Positions 21,900-34,130 of a stretch of DNA of 64,000 nt are shown in pieces. Origin of the DNA: Corylus avellana. Taxonomy: Eukaryota > Streptophyta > Magnoliopsida > Fagales > Betulaceae. Below the pieces are notes generated by a model, which did not search any database, had not been told where the DNA came from, and saw only the letters and a program-made list of their open reading frames with translations. The stretch spans positions 26,993,527 to 27,057,526 of the forward strand of contig NC_081546.1 of the NCBI RefSeq assembly GCF_901000735.1. The letters run 5' to 3'. The translations under genes and the position numbers were made by a program. Within the stretch, counting starts at the first letter, position 1; every line of letters starts with the position of its first letter.

Positions 21900-23034
21900 C
21901 TCATTTCTTTCTAGGACTTGACGAACATCTTCATGAAACCACAACTTACTACGGTTACCAGGTTATGTGGCTGATTCTTGCTAAACAATTTTTCTACCCA
22001 TTTCTTGCAATAAGTCATGCATCTCCAATGACTTGTAAGGCTGGGTTGTATTGGTACAGTACTCATGATGATCAATATATATGAGACATTTATCCACAAG
22101 CACTTGTATACCATTATCACCAAAGAAACCACGTGCGTCTAGTATTTTATTGACATGACATAATTCTTGTCCTTTGAAAAAACATGCAATGTCAAGAAAA
22201 ATATTGTTTACGGTGTCCTCCAACCCGTCATAACTTATTTTAAGTATTTCTTGAATTGTTTTATTAGGAATTCTTTTATACATAGCCAATGCACTTTCCC
22301 ATTCATTCAAGCTTTTACCATATAGATATGAACCAAGCACTATTAAAGCCAGTGGAAGGCCCTTGGCATAACCTGTTACATGCCCTATAAGTTCCAAAAA
22401 ATGGTAGTTAGGTATGTCACTTTTGAAGGCATTCCAGTGAAAGAGCTGATGAGCTTCATAGCAATTCAATTTATTCACCTGATATGCTAAATCAACTCCA
22501 TGTGCAGTAAGTAAATGTTTATCTCATGTTGTTATGATGATTTCACTCCCTAAGCCAAACCTATCACCTTTTCCAACTATCTTTTCTAATTGGACTAACT
22601 AATCCACATCATCAAGAACTAGAAATATCCTTAAACTGCAAAGCCTCTGCTCTATTAAAGTAATTCCTTAATCAACATGGTCAACCATTAGACTTGAGTC
22701 TCTTAGGATCTTAGAAAGAAGTTTATTTTGCAAATTGATCAAACCGTCCATTCGGCTAGAAGTTTCTCTAATGTTTCCAAGAAAATAACTACCTTCAAAT
22801 TGATAAGCAATCGAGTTGTAGATAGCTTTAGCAATAGTTGTCTTACCATTCCCACCCATTCCAAAGATCCCTATTATGCACGTAATGTCCTTCTTGTCTA
22901 TATCTATAAGTTACTTCACGTCTTGTACACGAGATTCTATTCGAACTGGATATTGAGAAACTTTGAAGTATGTGTTGTTTACTAATATCAAATCCACCCA
23001 TTTAATGATTTCGTGAATGAATTCAGGTTCATTC
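21900..23034 (-). pseudogene. TNL B exon 2: NB-ARC domain without the solo LTR
   Basis: The uninterrupted counterpart of 10287-12875. The junction IFLDIACFFKGQE is intact at about 22185, so it serves as the empty site for the A insertion. P-loop GMGGNGKTT, GLPLAL, LKISYDGLEDTVNNIF and LEMHDLLQEMGRKIV are present. Four stops are shared with or added to those of A. Confidence 0.88.
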
Positions 23035-23870
23035 CTAATAATACAAAGAGATAACAAAACATCAAATTAATGAGTTATTTTCATATTAAAAGAACAGGAA
23101 TATTTAAAAGATTAATTATATATAGACATTTTCAAATGTAAAATAGTCCACATCCATGAAAACAGGTGTATAACAATGTACTATATATAATTAGAATAAT
23201 AATTGCAAAAAGAACAATCTAGAAGGAAGGCTCAAGAGTGGTTAGAAATACCTGTTTGCAAGATGCATTACTGACAAATTGGCTACGTCGCTTAGGGCTG
23301 TCTTCCACCCATTCACCTTCATGTCGTCATCCTTGAACCTTTCTTCAAGTTTGGCAAATGCTTCTCTAACACTTTCAATTTGGTTCTGTACTTGCTTCAG
23401 ATCTACATCGTAAAACAACGGTAAAACTTGTTGCTTCCTTATTTCTCCACACTCGAGGATCTTCATTAGCTCATCCAAGCACCAATGAGATGATGCATAG
23501 TTTTTAGAGAATACAATGATTGAAATCTTTGACTACTCAATGGCTTTGAGAAGTGCTGGTGAAGTTTTTTCTCCACTTCTAAGCTTATTGTTAGAATATT
23601 GTGAATCCTCTCTTTGCTTGGTCCCTACTCTTGGCTTGGTTGCTAAGTTAATTTCCTTTTAGAGATTGGCTTAGTTGCTAAGTTAATTTCCTTATTATTG
23701 TAAATATGCTGATTTTATATTATTTTGTAATTATTGTATTTCCTTTTTTGAGGGCCTCATTCAACTATAAATAGGTCATTCCATTGTACAATTCAAAACA
23801 CATCAGAAATACAAATTTCTTTTCTACAATTATCTTTCTGTTGTCCTTTTCTACATGGTATTAGAGCCAC

Positions 23871-23988
23871 ATTTTTTTTTCTTTTTTTTTTTTGACATGT
23901 TTGCATAAGAGGGGGGAGGGGGATTCGAACTAGTAATCTCCACTTCATTAGGCGTGGTCCTAGCCGATTGAACTACCTCTTGGGGACC
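23871..23988 (-). mobile_element. tRNA-derived SINE nested in Copia 2
   Basis: Duplicate of the SINE at 13711-13830, with the same agagccac flanks. It therefore inserted into the copia before the segmental duplication. Confidence 0.82.
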
Positions 23989-24344
23989 AGAGCCACCTTT
24001 TTGGTGCCTCTTTTAAGTGTCTCTTCCCCATCTGTACAATTTTCTTTTTCCGTTTGAGCATTCTTTTTGGTGTTTCTATTTGTTTCAACAACACACCAAA
24101 CGCTTGTTGCGGTTTTTTTGTACGTGACGAAAATTTTAGAGGTTGTATTGTGCAAAATCGAAAAGTCTATGAAGAAACAAAGTCGTCACGTGCCTCCACC
24201 ACCCTACACGCACCGCCACGCACCGGATATTCTCTTTGCGCGTGAGATTCACGCGCCACACACACCCTCTCTCTCCACGCGCTGCACGCGCTAGATCCAC
24301 TTTGCCCCAAAGTCACGCGTCACACTCAATCCGTGCCCGCAAGT

Positions 24345-27300
24345 CTATTGTCCGTCCCATTGACAATATTTTAGATGGTTCCAATTATATGTTGTGGGCC
24401 CAAAATATGGAAGTTTTTTTTAGAGGGAGGAGATTATGACGTTATGTTTGTGGAGAAACTGTTGCACCCACACAAAAAGACGGTGAGTCAGTTGACAAAT
24501 TTGCCAGTCGATTTGAAGATTGAGATAGTGCAAATTATAGAATTATTTCTTGGTTTATCAATACTTCAATTCCTTCCATCCACAGTTTGCTCCCCAAGCT
24601 TGGGAATGCAAAGGCTGCCTAGGAGTTTTTGGCAAAACGATACAATTGTACTTATGATGCCTCCCTAGAGTTTTAGATTGAAACTAACTTTATCAGACAC
24701 GTCAGGAGGCAGGTCAGTCTATTGCTGATTTTTATTCTCAAACTAATAGTCTTCGGGAGCAATTATCCGCTGCAGATCCTCAACTGAAGTATCGGGATCG
24801 TTGAAAATTTATGCATTTCATGATGGCTCTTCGTGCGGATTTTGAACCCACTCGGGCTTCTCTCTTACACCGCAATCCTCTTCCCACATTGGAAGCTGCC
24901 GTAACAAAACTTAATTCTGAAGAGACTCGAATGTCCACTATGCACTTTCAATCTCCAGATATGGTTGTTGCTGCTACACCTCCGAATGTTCCTAAATTTC
25001 CTCCTAGACAATCCACACCACAATTTTCCTCCATGAATATAATTTGCAACTATTGCAAGCAGCCTGGTCACTCTATTGCTAATTGCTACAAGCTCTAAAA
25101 CAAACGTCAGTCACGAGCTCATTTCCAACAAACAACCGTAGTTGTTTCATCTGGTTCCTCTGCACCTGCATCTTACACTGAGAACCCATCTCAATCCTCT
25201 GCTCTCACTGCATCTGACGTTGAGGCATTAATTCATCAGGTTCTATCTCGTTCCTTTACTGGCTTGTCCGTCACATCAGGTAAAAATCATGGTTCATCGA
25301 CTATGCTTGATGTAATCATATGACTCCTGGCCCCACTTTATTTTCACAAAAGTCTGCCCTTTCTCCCAATCCTATCATTTATACTGCTGATGGTTCTAGA
25401 TTACCTGTTAGTCATAGTGGATCTATTTCTTCACCTAATTTGTCTATTGATAACACATATCTTGTTCCTCAATTGTCATTAAATCTTCTTTCAGTTGGCT
25501 AACTTTGTGAACTAGGTTTGGAGTTAACATTTTCTAACAGAGGTGTTGATGTGCAGGATCCACAGACGGGTCAACTAATTGGGACCAGCCGTAAGATTGG
25601 ACGTCTTTTTGAGCTTTCATTCTTGTAAACTTCTACTCACTTAGCAGCTGCTGTCACAACACTCACTCCCTCTTCCAACTTATGGCTTGCACGTTTGAGT
25701 CATGCCTCTCTACCACGTGTTCAACTTCTTGCATCTCAAGGTCATATAGGATCTATAGATGCAAAATCTTTTGATTGTGTTTCTTATCATCTTGGAAAAC
25801 AAATACATTTATCTTTTAATAAAAGTGAGTCTTCATCTTCTACACCATTTGATTTGGTTCATTCTGATATTTGGGGCCTTGCCCCTGTTCCCACTGAGGG
25901 GGGATCTCGCTATTTTGTTATTTTTCTTGATGATTATTTTCGTTATACTTGGATATATTTATTACAGCATCGCTCTGAAGTCACTCAAGTTTATCAAAAT
26001 TTTCATCCAATGGTACAAACCCAATTTTCTCGTACCATTAAAATTTTTCGTTCAGATAATGCTATAGAGTATAATGAGAAATCTTTTCAAAATTTTTTAA
26101 AACAAAATGGGACCCTCTCTCATCATTCTTGTCCTTACACTTCTCAGCAAAATGGGCGTACAGAACGCAAACATCGTCACATTTTAGACACTGTAAGAGC
26201 TCTTCTCATCTCTGCTTCACTTCCTGAACGCTTTTGGGGTGGGGTGAGTCTGCTCTCACTGCTATCTACACGATTAATCATGTTCCTTCCCTGACTATTC
26301 ACAACCAAATTCCTTATGAGCGCTTGTATGGTAGCACACCTAACTATTCTTTGCTTCGCGTCTTTGGTTGTATATGTTTTGTCATTCTTCCTCCACATGA
26401 GCGTACTAAACTTGAACCCCGCTCTCGCTTGTGTTGCTTCCTTGGTTATGGCATCACTCAAAAAGGTTATTGCTTCTATGACCCCATTGCCCGACAACTT
26501 AGGATCTCTCGCCATGTGGAGTTCTGGGAACATAAAATGTTCACTAGTCAAATGCCTTTACCGCATTCCTCCTCCGCATATTCTCCTGTCTTCATTGACC
26601 CCTCTAATGTCTTATTTCCTGGATCATCTGTAGATAACTCAAGCTCATTGGACGAACCTTTTACGACTGCTTTTAATTTGCCTGATTCGACTACGAATCC
26701 TCCTGCTGCATCACACACTTCTAAGCCTACGAATCCTCCTGCTGCATCACACACTTCTAAGCCTTCTCATGAACTTCGTCGCTCCGATAGGGTAAGAGCA
26801 CCACCTGCTCATCTCCATTATTATCATTGTTTTTCAGTTCTTGCTACTCTTCATGAACCTCACTCTTATCGTGAGGCTAGTGTTGACCCTTTTTGGCAGA
26901 AAGCTATGTCTGATGAACTAGATGCCCTTTCTAAAACCCATACATGGGACTTAGTGGATTTGCCTCCTAGGAAGTTTGCAATGGGATGTAAGTGGGTTTA
27001 TAAAATTAAAATTTGTGCAGATGGATCTGTAGAATGCTATAAGGCTCGTCTTGTTGCAAAAGGATTTGCTCAGGAGTATGGTATTGACTATGAGGAGACT
27101 TTTGCTCCTGTTGCTAGACTGACCTCTATTAGATCCTTACTTGCAGTTGCTGCTGTTCGTCATTGGCAGTTATTTCAGATGGATGTTAAAAATGCATTCC
27201 TCAATGGTGATTTTACAGAAGAAGTCTATATGCACCCTCCACCTGGCTATCACCATCTACCACACAAAGTTTGTAGACTCTGTCGGGCACTTTATGGTCT

Positions 27301-28384
27301 CAAGCGGGCTCTTCGTGCTTGCTTTGCCAAGTTCAGTTCCGTGGTTGCTCAACAAAGCTTTGTTTCTAGTTCTTATGACTCAGCTCTCTTTCTTCGGACT
27401 ACTAATAATGGTACTATCCTTATCCTTCTTTATGTAGATGATATGATTATTACTGGTGATGACATTTCAGGCATCAGTGCTCTTCAATCCTTCCTTAGCC
27501 AAAATTTTGAAATAAAGGACTTGGAGACACTCAACTACTTCCTTGGTCTTGAGGTTACCTCGAGTAATGATGGTTATTATCTCTCTCAAGCCAAATATGC
27601 TTCTGATCTACTTTCCCGAGCAGGTCTGACAGATAGTAAAATAGCGAGCATCCCCCTTGAGACCAATGTCAAACTTCTAACCATAGATGGTGAGCCTTTA
27701 TCAGATGCTACTCTCTACAGACAACTAGTAGGTAGTCTCATTTATCTTACTGTTGCATGGCCTGATATTGCCTATGCTGTTCATTTGGTGAGTCAATTTA
27801 TAAGTGTACCTCGATCTACTCATTATGCTGTTATTCTTCGCATTTTGCGCTATGTCAAGGGCACTATGTTTCATGGTATTCATTTCTCTTCTCATTCATC
27901 TCTTGAGCTCCGAGCCTACTCTGATGCTGATTGGGCTGGTGATCCTACTGATCATCGCTCTACCACTGGATATTGTTTCCTACTTGGAACTTCTCTAATT
28001 TCATGGTGCAGTAAGAAACAATATGTTGTTGCTCGATCTAGTACTGAAGCTGAGTATCGTGCTCTTGCTGACACTACATCTGAACTTCTCTGGTTACGAT
28101 GACTTTTGTCCGACATGGGTGTTTCTCAGTCCACTAGTTCTCCTATTTATTGTGACAATCGGAGTGCCATATATATTGCGGATAATGATGTTTTCCATGA
28201 GCGCATAAAACATATCGAGATTGATTGTCATTTCATCCCCCATCATCTTCAGCAAGGTATTTTACATCTTCATTCCATCACCTCAGCAGATCAATTGGCT
28301 GACATCTTTACCAAATCTCATCTACCAGGACGACTCATTGATCTTATCTTCAAACTCAAGTTGGCTTCGCCCTCTAAAGTTTGA
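24345..28384 (+). pseudogene. Copia 2 gag-pol, defective
   Basis: Same domain order as Copia 1: zinc knuckle CNYCKQPGHSIANC near 25050, integrase ORF 25695-26294, RT/RNase H ORF 26234-28102 (LLYVDDMIITGDD intact, YSDADWAG), tail ORF to 28384. The gag start codon is deleted. A stop at about 25627 and a frameshift at about 26240 are private. The stop TGA at about 28100 (WLR*LLSDMG) is shared with Copia 1. Confidence 0.9.
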
Positions 28385-29085
28385 GGGGGGATGTTAGAAT
28401 ATTGTGAATCCTCTCTTTGCTTGGTCCCTACTCTTGGCTTGGTTGCTAAGTTTGCTTGGTCCTTGCTCTTGGCTTGGTTGCTAAGTTAATTTCCTTATTA
28501 TTGTAAATATGCTGATTTTATATTATTTTGTAATTATTGTATTTTCTTTCTTTTAGGGCCTCATTTAACTATAAATAGGTCATTTCATTGTACAATTCAA
28601 AACACATCAGAAATATAAATTTCTTCTCAACAATTATCTTTCTGTTGTCCTTTTCTACACTTATCATCCATGAAGGTGTTAATTCTATTTCGACGCAAAG
28701 CTGCGCATAAATGGGCAGTAAAATTGTTTCAAGTATCTTCACCTCTAAAACTCAAGAATACATCGAAAGTTGATGGATGGGTGAAAGAAGAAGAAAAAGA
28801 ATGGGCTTCTTGGAAGGCCATAGAATAAGTCCTCTTCTGTGTGTATGATTACTGCTTACGAGAGAAGTGATAATGCAGAATTCGCAAACGACCCTATTTA
28901 AAGTCAAATAGAGAAGTCTATTGTCCCATTGCATCATAATTAAATGAGGTTTGCTAAAGACACAACACAAACCCAACTCAAAACCAACTTCTCTCCTACG
29001 TGGCATTTATTTATTTTCTATTATATATTTTATTTAAAACCAAATCAAAGGTTTGTAAAAATTAAATTTTCAGAAATCTAAAAGT

Positions 29086-29300
29086 CCTCTCTCAGTCCCT
29101 CGCTCTCCCTCCCGCGCTCACCCTCTTTCCTCCGGCAAGTTCATCGGCCACCGGAAATCCCCTCTCAGTCCCTCGCTCTCCCTCCCGTGCTCACCCTCTC
29201 TCTCCTCCGGTGAGTTCTTCAGCCACCAGAAATCCTCTCTCACTCCATCGCTCTCCCTCCCGTGCTCACCCTCTCTCTCCTCCGGCGAGTTCTTCTACAC
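29086..29300 (+). repeat. TC-rich minisatellite, about 74-bp unit, three copies
   Basis: Three consecutive units (about 29086-29158, 29159-29232, 29233-29300) share CTCGCTCTCCCTCCCG.GCTCACC and TCCTCCGG.GAGTTC. They lie immediately upstream of the TNL B promoter. After them a GTAAGT donor-like site (29431) could mark a first exon of an unknown gene. Confidence 0.7.
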
Positions 29301-32060
29301 CAGCGAAGCTGTCCGTCCATCGCAAGGTTCCGTCCACTGTCTCTTTCACTCCGGCGATGTCTACAGCCACCGGCGAAGCTCCTGTCTCTCTCTCACTCCG
29401 GCAAAGCCAAAGGCTCTCTCTCTCTCCTCCACCAATGGTAAGTAATCCCTCTCTCTCATCCACATTCAAAATCTAGGGCTTTTTGATTTATGTGTAGTGG
29501 GTGCTAGAATAGTGTATTAGATTTATGTATATTTAGGGTTTAGATTTATGTTTTTTCAATATTATTGGGTATGGATTTTTACTTCTTTTTCTGTTGGTTG
29601 AGGCTGTGTTTGTTCATGCCCGAGAAAGATAGTTTTTGGTCAGATTTCTCATTTGCATTATTCTCTGCGGTTTGTCAAATGTAAGTCCTTGTATTGCATT
29701 ATTTCTTTTAGTAACAACACTATGAATGTTGTGAATAAAAATATACCAATATGAATATCTCTATTATTACTTTGGTTTTCTATATATCTCAGTTTTTTGG
29801 ACTGTTTCAAAGTTGATTGTTGCTTTCTGGATTAACATTAGTAAAATAAAATTTTTGTTATAAAAAAAAATATTTTCTTTTATCAGGGGAAAAGAAACTT
29901 ACTAGATGACAACGTAAGAGTATTCTACATCAATTGCAGTACATTCGGTTAGGTTGGTTATGGTCTTTTGTGCAAATGTTTTTTTTTAGGCAATATTGGG
30001 AAGAGAGGTGTGGACACTTTATTGGAGTTTCGGTCAATGTAATTTATAATGCATAGTATGGGAGCTGAATTCCAATTTGCAGTAGATAGAATGATAGGTG
30101 TTAAATAACAACCACATGAAGAGCGGTTCGGTCAATTTAATTTATAATGCATAGTATGGGAGCTGAATTCCATTTGTGTGTGGATCATTGAGCTTCTTGG
30201 ACAAAATCGCATGTGGGCTTGCCTTGTATGTTCTTCAGTCGTTCCAAAGTATGTCATCTGAATCTTTATTCTCTGCAACAGCTTTAACATAAAGGATTCT
30301 CTCATATGATACTAGGTACTTTGTTGGGTGTGTATCTGCACACCCATGATTATTCAAGTATTACGGCCCCATTTATTTTGGCATAAAAGATTGTCTGGAA
30401 AACCTTTTTTTATTTTTATTTTATTTATTTATTTATTTTTTATGTGTTTGGAGTGGCGTAAGATAGTGGTCAGCCCAAAACTGTTTTTCGTTGACCACTG
30501 AAAACATAAAGGCGCTGGGGAAAAATGCTTGATGCCCAAAAAAAGCAAAATACATTTTCCAGAAACGCCTCACAAGTGAGAGTATGCACTTACGCCTTCC
30601 CTGCCCCTCTATCTCATTTTTGCACCTCCATCGTCTCTTTCTCTGTCAGTCTCAAATCTCTCCTTCCCTGCTCCTCTTTTTCATCTTTGCACGCACTACT
30701 CTCATCTCTCTCTTGCACCCAATCTCAGGTACATTCTGTCTCTTCTCTCTCACTCAGTCTCTCTGGATCTTCATTCTTTCTCCTCTATTAGTCTCACCCT
30801 ATTCGATTATGGAGGTATGGGCTTGCTGAAAAAATATTTTCATCTCCCTCAGTTTCTTCTCTCTTGCAGCAACAGCATCAACCTCCCTCCACTTCTGATT
30901 TTCGTCTCCCTCTTAATTTCATCTGTCTTTCAGCTTTTTTCTCCGTCTTTCAGCACCGCCAAACAGAGCATCAATCTCTCTCTATGGCGGCGTACCTTAA
31001 CCAAAATCTTTGGCTTCTATTTGTTGGGCTTGTAAAATGTTTGCTGGGCTGTTGTTTTTGTTTCAAATGTCAGTGCTGTTTTGATTCCTGTGTACTAGTT
31101 CTTGGTGTTTTCTGTAAAGATTCTGTAATCTGGAACCAAAACGGTGGAAAACACCAAGAACCAGTACATGTGCCATGTAGTTTGATCAAATGTTTGGAAG
31201 TTTGATACTGGTTTTTCCGGGCATGTAGTTTCTTCTAATCTCCAGATTAATTCCTCTGTTATTTGTTGTCTTTGTAATTTGCAGACTCAATCAGTAACAT
31301 TAACACTTTTTTCCCCTTTTTTTTTTCTGTGTAAAATTCATGAGTTCTTACTCAAATGCCAATAATAGTTCTCAATTTAAACTCTATTTAACTTCATATA
31401 TGCTCAACTGCAGGTTCCTCTCCAGCAGTTCATTTGACCAGTCCAATACATGTCTATATTTCAGTTACAAGGATTGGTTTGGGTCTCATACCACCATTTT
31501 GTTCACTAGTTGGGGTGGCAGTTACATACACCATGAAACTCCATACCCCTTTTTCGAAACCTATGATGGAGCCACTGTTGGAATAGAGTGTGAACAAAAC
31601 AATTTCCTTTAGACAACTCTTTCTTTAAGATGTTGGAGCATTTGCTGCAGGTTTGATTATTTTCCTGGAAAAATTCTCTGTAGTGTAGCAATTACATAGG
31701 AAAGGACACAATCTTTGGCTACAGATCTGGTATAGAAAGCATGAGAATTTCTTCTTCTTCATTGAAGTCATTGTTATCATACCCGCCGGACTTGTTTATG
31801 TATATAATCATACGATGTTTAATTTGTATTCAATGATGAAAATTATATCCTCACAATTATAAGGAGGACAATTTGTTCTAGATTTAAGAATTGATTTTTT
31901 CGCGTTTTATGTAATGATGTGATCTAAATTTTGTCGTGCTTATTAATGTCTTTTGTGCACGTATCTTGTTGAGCAAAATAAGATTGGAGTATAATCCTGA
32001 CCACAATTAGTGTGCACCAAAAAAAAAAAGAAAAAGAAAAGAGAAACACTCACTGCAGAT
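29301..32060. other. Low-complexity intergenic stretch, no confident gene
   Basis: Pyrimidine-rich sequence at 29301-29420 and 30590-30990 produces Ser/Leu-rich open frames on the plus strand. These look like compositional artefacts or a 5' UTR. A 40-bp stretch (GGTCAATTTAATTTATAATGC type) is repeated near 30035 and 30140. Nothing was recognised as a conserved domain. Confidence 0.5.
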
Positions 32061-32064
32061 GATA

Positions 32065-32310
32065 AGAAGATTGATAGATACAAGTCAAGATTGATTGCAG
32101 AAGGCTAAAACCAGAAAAACGGATTTGATTATGATGATGTTTAACCACTTTGGATGCTGTTAAGGTTGATCATTTCTCTTTAGCACATTATCATTGGAAG
32201 ATAATATCAAATAAATGTGAGGATGATATTTATTAATAGCTACTTGGGGGAAGTATATATATAGAGCAGCCTGAAGATTACGGAATATGATCATCTCCAA
32301 ATGATCGTAT
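32065..32310 (+). pseudogene. Degenerate Copia reverse transcriptase fragment
   Basis: Frame pieces read YKSRLIAEG, NQKNGFDYDDV and, further on, INSYLGEVYI-EQPED. They match the copia RT pattern YKARLVAKG-NQ-GIDYDE...FLNGDL-EEVYM-QP. Several stops are present. It is shorter and much more diverged than the three copia elements here. Confidence 0.5.
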
Positions 32311-32360
32311 TCCGTGGGAATGAAAAAGTGTTTGTTAATTTGTAGTTATAACATGCAATA

Positions 32361-32658
32361 TCCAAGTTCACTGGAAAAGACAACAAGAACGTAAGCAGGA
32401 CAGTAACTAACGTTGCCGGAGATGGCGAAAGTGTCTATACTGTCAGTGTGGATGCACCTGGTGGAGTAAATGTCAAGGTGATTCCAGAAAAAACTGCAGT
32501 TTACGAAGAACAATGAGAAGCTGAGCTACCAAGTGGTCTTTTCTTCCCCCAGCGCAACCCAATTGAATGAAGATGTATTTGGGTCAATCACTTGGAGTAA
32601 AGGAAAATATAAGGTCCGCAGTCCTTTTGTATTAAGCAGTAAAAGCAGCGATGAGTAG
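32361..32658 (+). pseudogene. Subtilisin-like protease (subtilase) C-terminal Fn3 fragment
   Basis: Plant subtilases are secreted serine proteases ending in a fibronectin-III-like domain. The frame reads SKFTGKDNKNVSRTVTNVAG, YTVSVDAPGGVNVKVIPEK, then after a 1-nt shift LQFTKNNEKLSYQVVFSSP, FGSITWSKGKYKVRSPFV and a stop at 32656-32658. These are the usual V-R-TVTNVG, V-P-L-F and FGSI-W-DG-H-VRSP features. One extra A in a GAAAAAAC run breaks the frame, and the catalytic domain is absent. It is a fragment, possibly carried by the adjacent retroelement. Confidence 0.8.
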
Positions 32659-32659
32659 G

Positions 32660-33218
32660 TACAATGCATTCCAGCAAGATTCGTGTAATGACAAGTCTGC
32701 TGCGTATGTTATAATTGAGATAAGGAGCATATACATAGCAATATAAATGAAGCACCTACAAAATTCTACATCTGGCTCATTAGATAGAGCTATTATAAAC
32801 AACCCACTGAAAAAATCTCTTTGGACATAGCATAATGAGACAACCCCCTGTCTCACGACCTCTGCAACCAAAGCTCAATTGGATCCCCTCTAGCAAAGTC
32901 AATGGTGAATCGACTTAATCTAACAAAGACTAAATTGTAGATAAAAGAATCACAAGGACAAAGCACTGAATGAAAACAGCATATACCATATTAACATAGA
33001 AAAAAAAAGATCCATTGAACATCATGGGGAAAATAAATGGAGAGGGAGGGAAGTGGGGCCAAAGTTTGAGTAAAACAACCATTGTCTACAATAGTAACAG
33101 CCAGACTAGTAAGTTAATTTCTTAAGAAGTCTTAGATAGGTAGAAACAACATCCCCTTTCGCCAGCACAAAAGAGAAACATAAGCCACAAAAAAACAGAT
33201 GTGCTTTATTTTGGATCT
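32660..33218. other. Spacer between subtilase and SKP1 fragments
   Basis: No supported gene. A 79-residue minus ORF (32632-32871) overlaps the end of the subtilase fragment and has no recognisable domain. Confidence 0.4.
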
Positions 33219-33392
33219 TCACTCAAAGGCCCATTGATTCTCCCTGCGAACCTCCTCCTCTTCCTCTGGTGTGAAGTCATTCTTAATGTTGAATGTCTTG
33301 CGGATTTCCTCAGGAGTTTTGCCCTTGATCATGTCAGCCACTGTCTGGCAAGTCAAATCCAGCAAGCTCTTGATGTTCAGATAGTTTGCAGC
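33219..33392 (-). pseudogene. SKP1-like protein, terminal exon fragment
   Basis: SKP1 is the adaptor linking cullin-1 to F-box proteins in SCF ubiquitin ligases. After a CAG acceptor the minus strand reads [40 protein letters not shown] and [17 protein letters not shown], then stop. This is the nearly invariant C-terminal exon that binds F-box proteins. No first exon was found up to about 34.2 kb, so it is probably an orphan exon, although the exon itself is intact. Confidence 0.85.
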
Positions 33393-34130
33393 CTGCCAAT
33401 CAGACATACTCCAAAGTGAGATTGAAATTTAAGGTGTGTGAATATGGTTGAAGTTACTCATATAATGCAATAGTAGTTTAGTGCATGTTAAATGCAAGAA
33501 CAAACACCCTTCAATGAACACCCAAAAAAAAAATCTACCGCCATGATGATCTACAAATTGCAGGTCCAAAAATGAGATAAACACCCACTTATGGAGAAGA
33601 AGAAAAGAACATTCAAAATTGAAAAAAGAAAAAGAAAAAAACAAACGAGAACCTACACTTACAGAAGCAATACTTCACAACAAAAAACAGATAGAGCTAC
33701 CAAACGAATTCCTTAAATAAAAGATTGGAAAAAAGTAACAAGCCTGATAAAAGCAATATTCACTTAGCCAAAAATTCACCTAGATGATGACCCTAAAACT
33801 TCAAAGACGCATAAGTCCATGTTCCGATCCATTACTTAATAATAGCACTTGCCACTTGCCAGTGCATTGCAGCCATTTCCAAACACTTTAAACACTAGCA
33901 ACTATTCCAAGACAATTCCTTGATACTGGATGCTTCACTTTTGCAAGCACACTTATACCATACACGTCAAACACTTTTATGAAGCCATTGGCAATTCCTT
34001 CATGCCTTGCTTCAGCCACCAATCTAACATATATATATATATATATATATATAACTATTAACCCAACAATGCTAAAAGATTGAGATATGAAGAGGTCATT
34101 ATCTGGAATATTTCGGCTTCGTTTGGCAAC
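33393..34130. other. Spacer with unidentified minus-strand open stretch
   Basis: A (TA)n tract lies at 34028-34052. The minus ORF at 33888-34166 contains RLVAEARHEGIANGFIKVF, which looks coding-like, but I cannot assign it. No SKP1 first exon is visible. Confidence 0.35.

Larger units (their letters stand above)
23589..28659 (+). mobile_element. Ty1/copia retrotransposon 2 (in TNL B TIR exon)
   Basis: Duplicated copy of Copia 1, 5,071 bp. 5' LTR 23589-23855, 3' LTR 28392-28659, TSD cttat at 23584-23588 and 28660-28664, primer site at 23856, polypurine tract before 28392. Compared with Copia 1 it lacks about 192 bp of leader plus the gag start codon (junction near 24345, microhomology tat). 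It has a 5-bp insertion at about 26240, a 36-bp in-frame duplication at about 26694-26765 and a 35-bp shorter 3' LTR. Confidence 0.95.
19317..28821 (-). pseudogene. TNL pseudogene B (tandem copy of A, 3' end missing)
   Basis: Same exon plan as A: E1 TIR (28821-28665 plus 23583-23252), E2 NB-ARC (23034-21900, no solo LTR), E3 (21016-20744) and E4 LRR (20664 to the gap). It starts MAFQEAHS at 28821. E2 reads continuously from NEPEFIHEI through GMGGNGKTT, GLPLALIVLGS and IFLDIACFFKGQELCHV to EMGRKIV. Shared with A: the stops after VDHVD and LDDVD, TT*DKHLL, SAT*PGN, the copia in E1 and the 368-bp solo LTR in E4. Private to B: a TAG in the TIR (IE*SK, near 23536) and a TAG just after KIV (near 21981). 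The end of the LRR exon and the C-JID exon are lost in the gap. Non-functional. Confidence 0.92.
19317..29186. repeat. Segmental tandem duplication, copy B (about 9.9 kb)
   Basis: Partner of 7706-19216, same orientation. It covers TNL B, its copia, SINE and solo LTR, the promoter and the start of the TC-rich minisatellite. Confidence 0.92.

Noticed and set aside
30525..31035. Several plus-strand Ser/Leu-rich ORFs
   Set aside because: Pyrimidine-rich low complexity in three frames at once, with no conserved motif.
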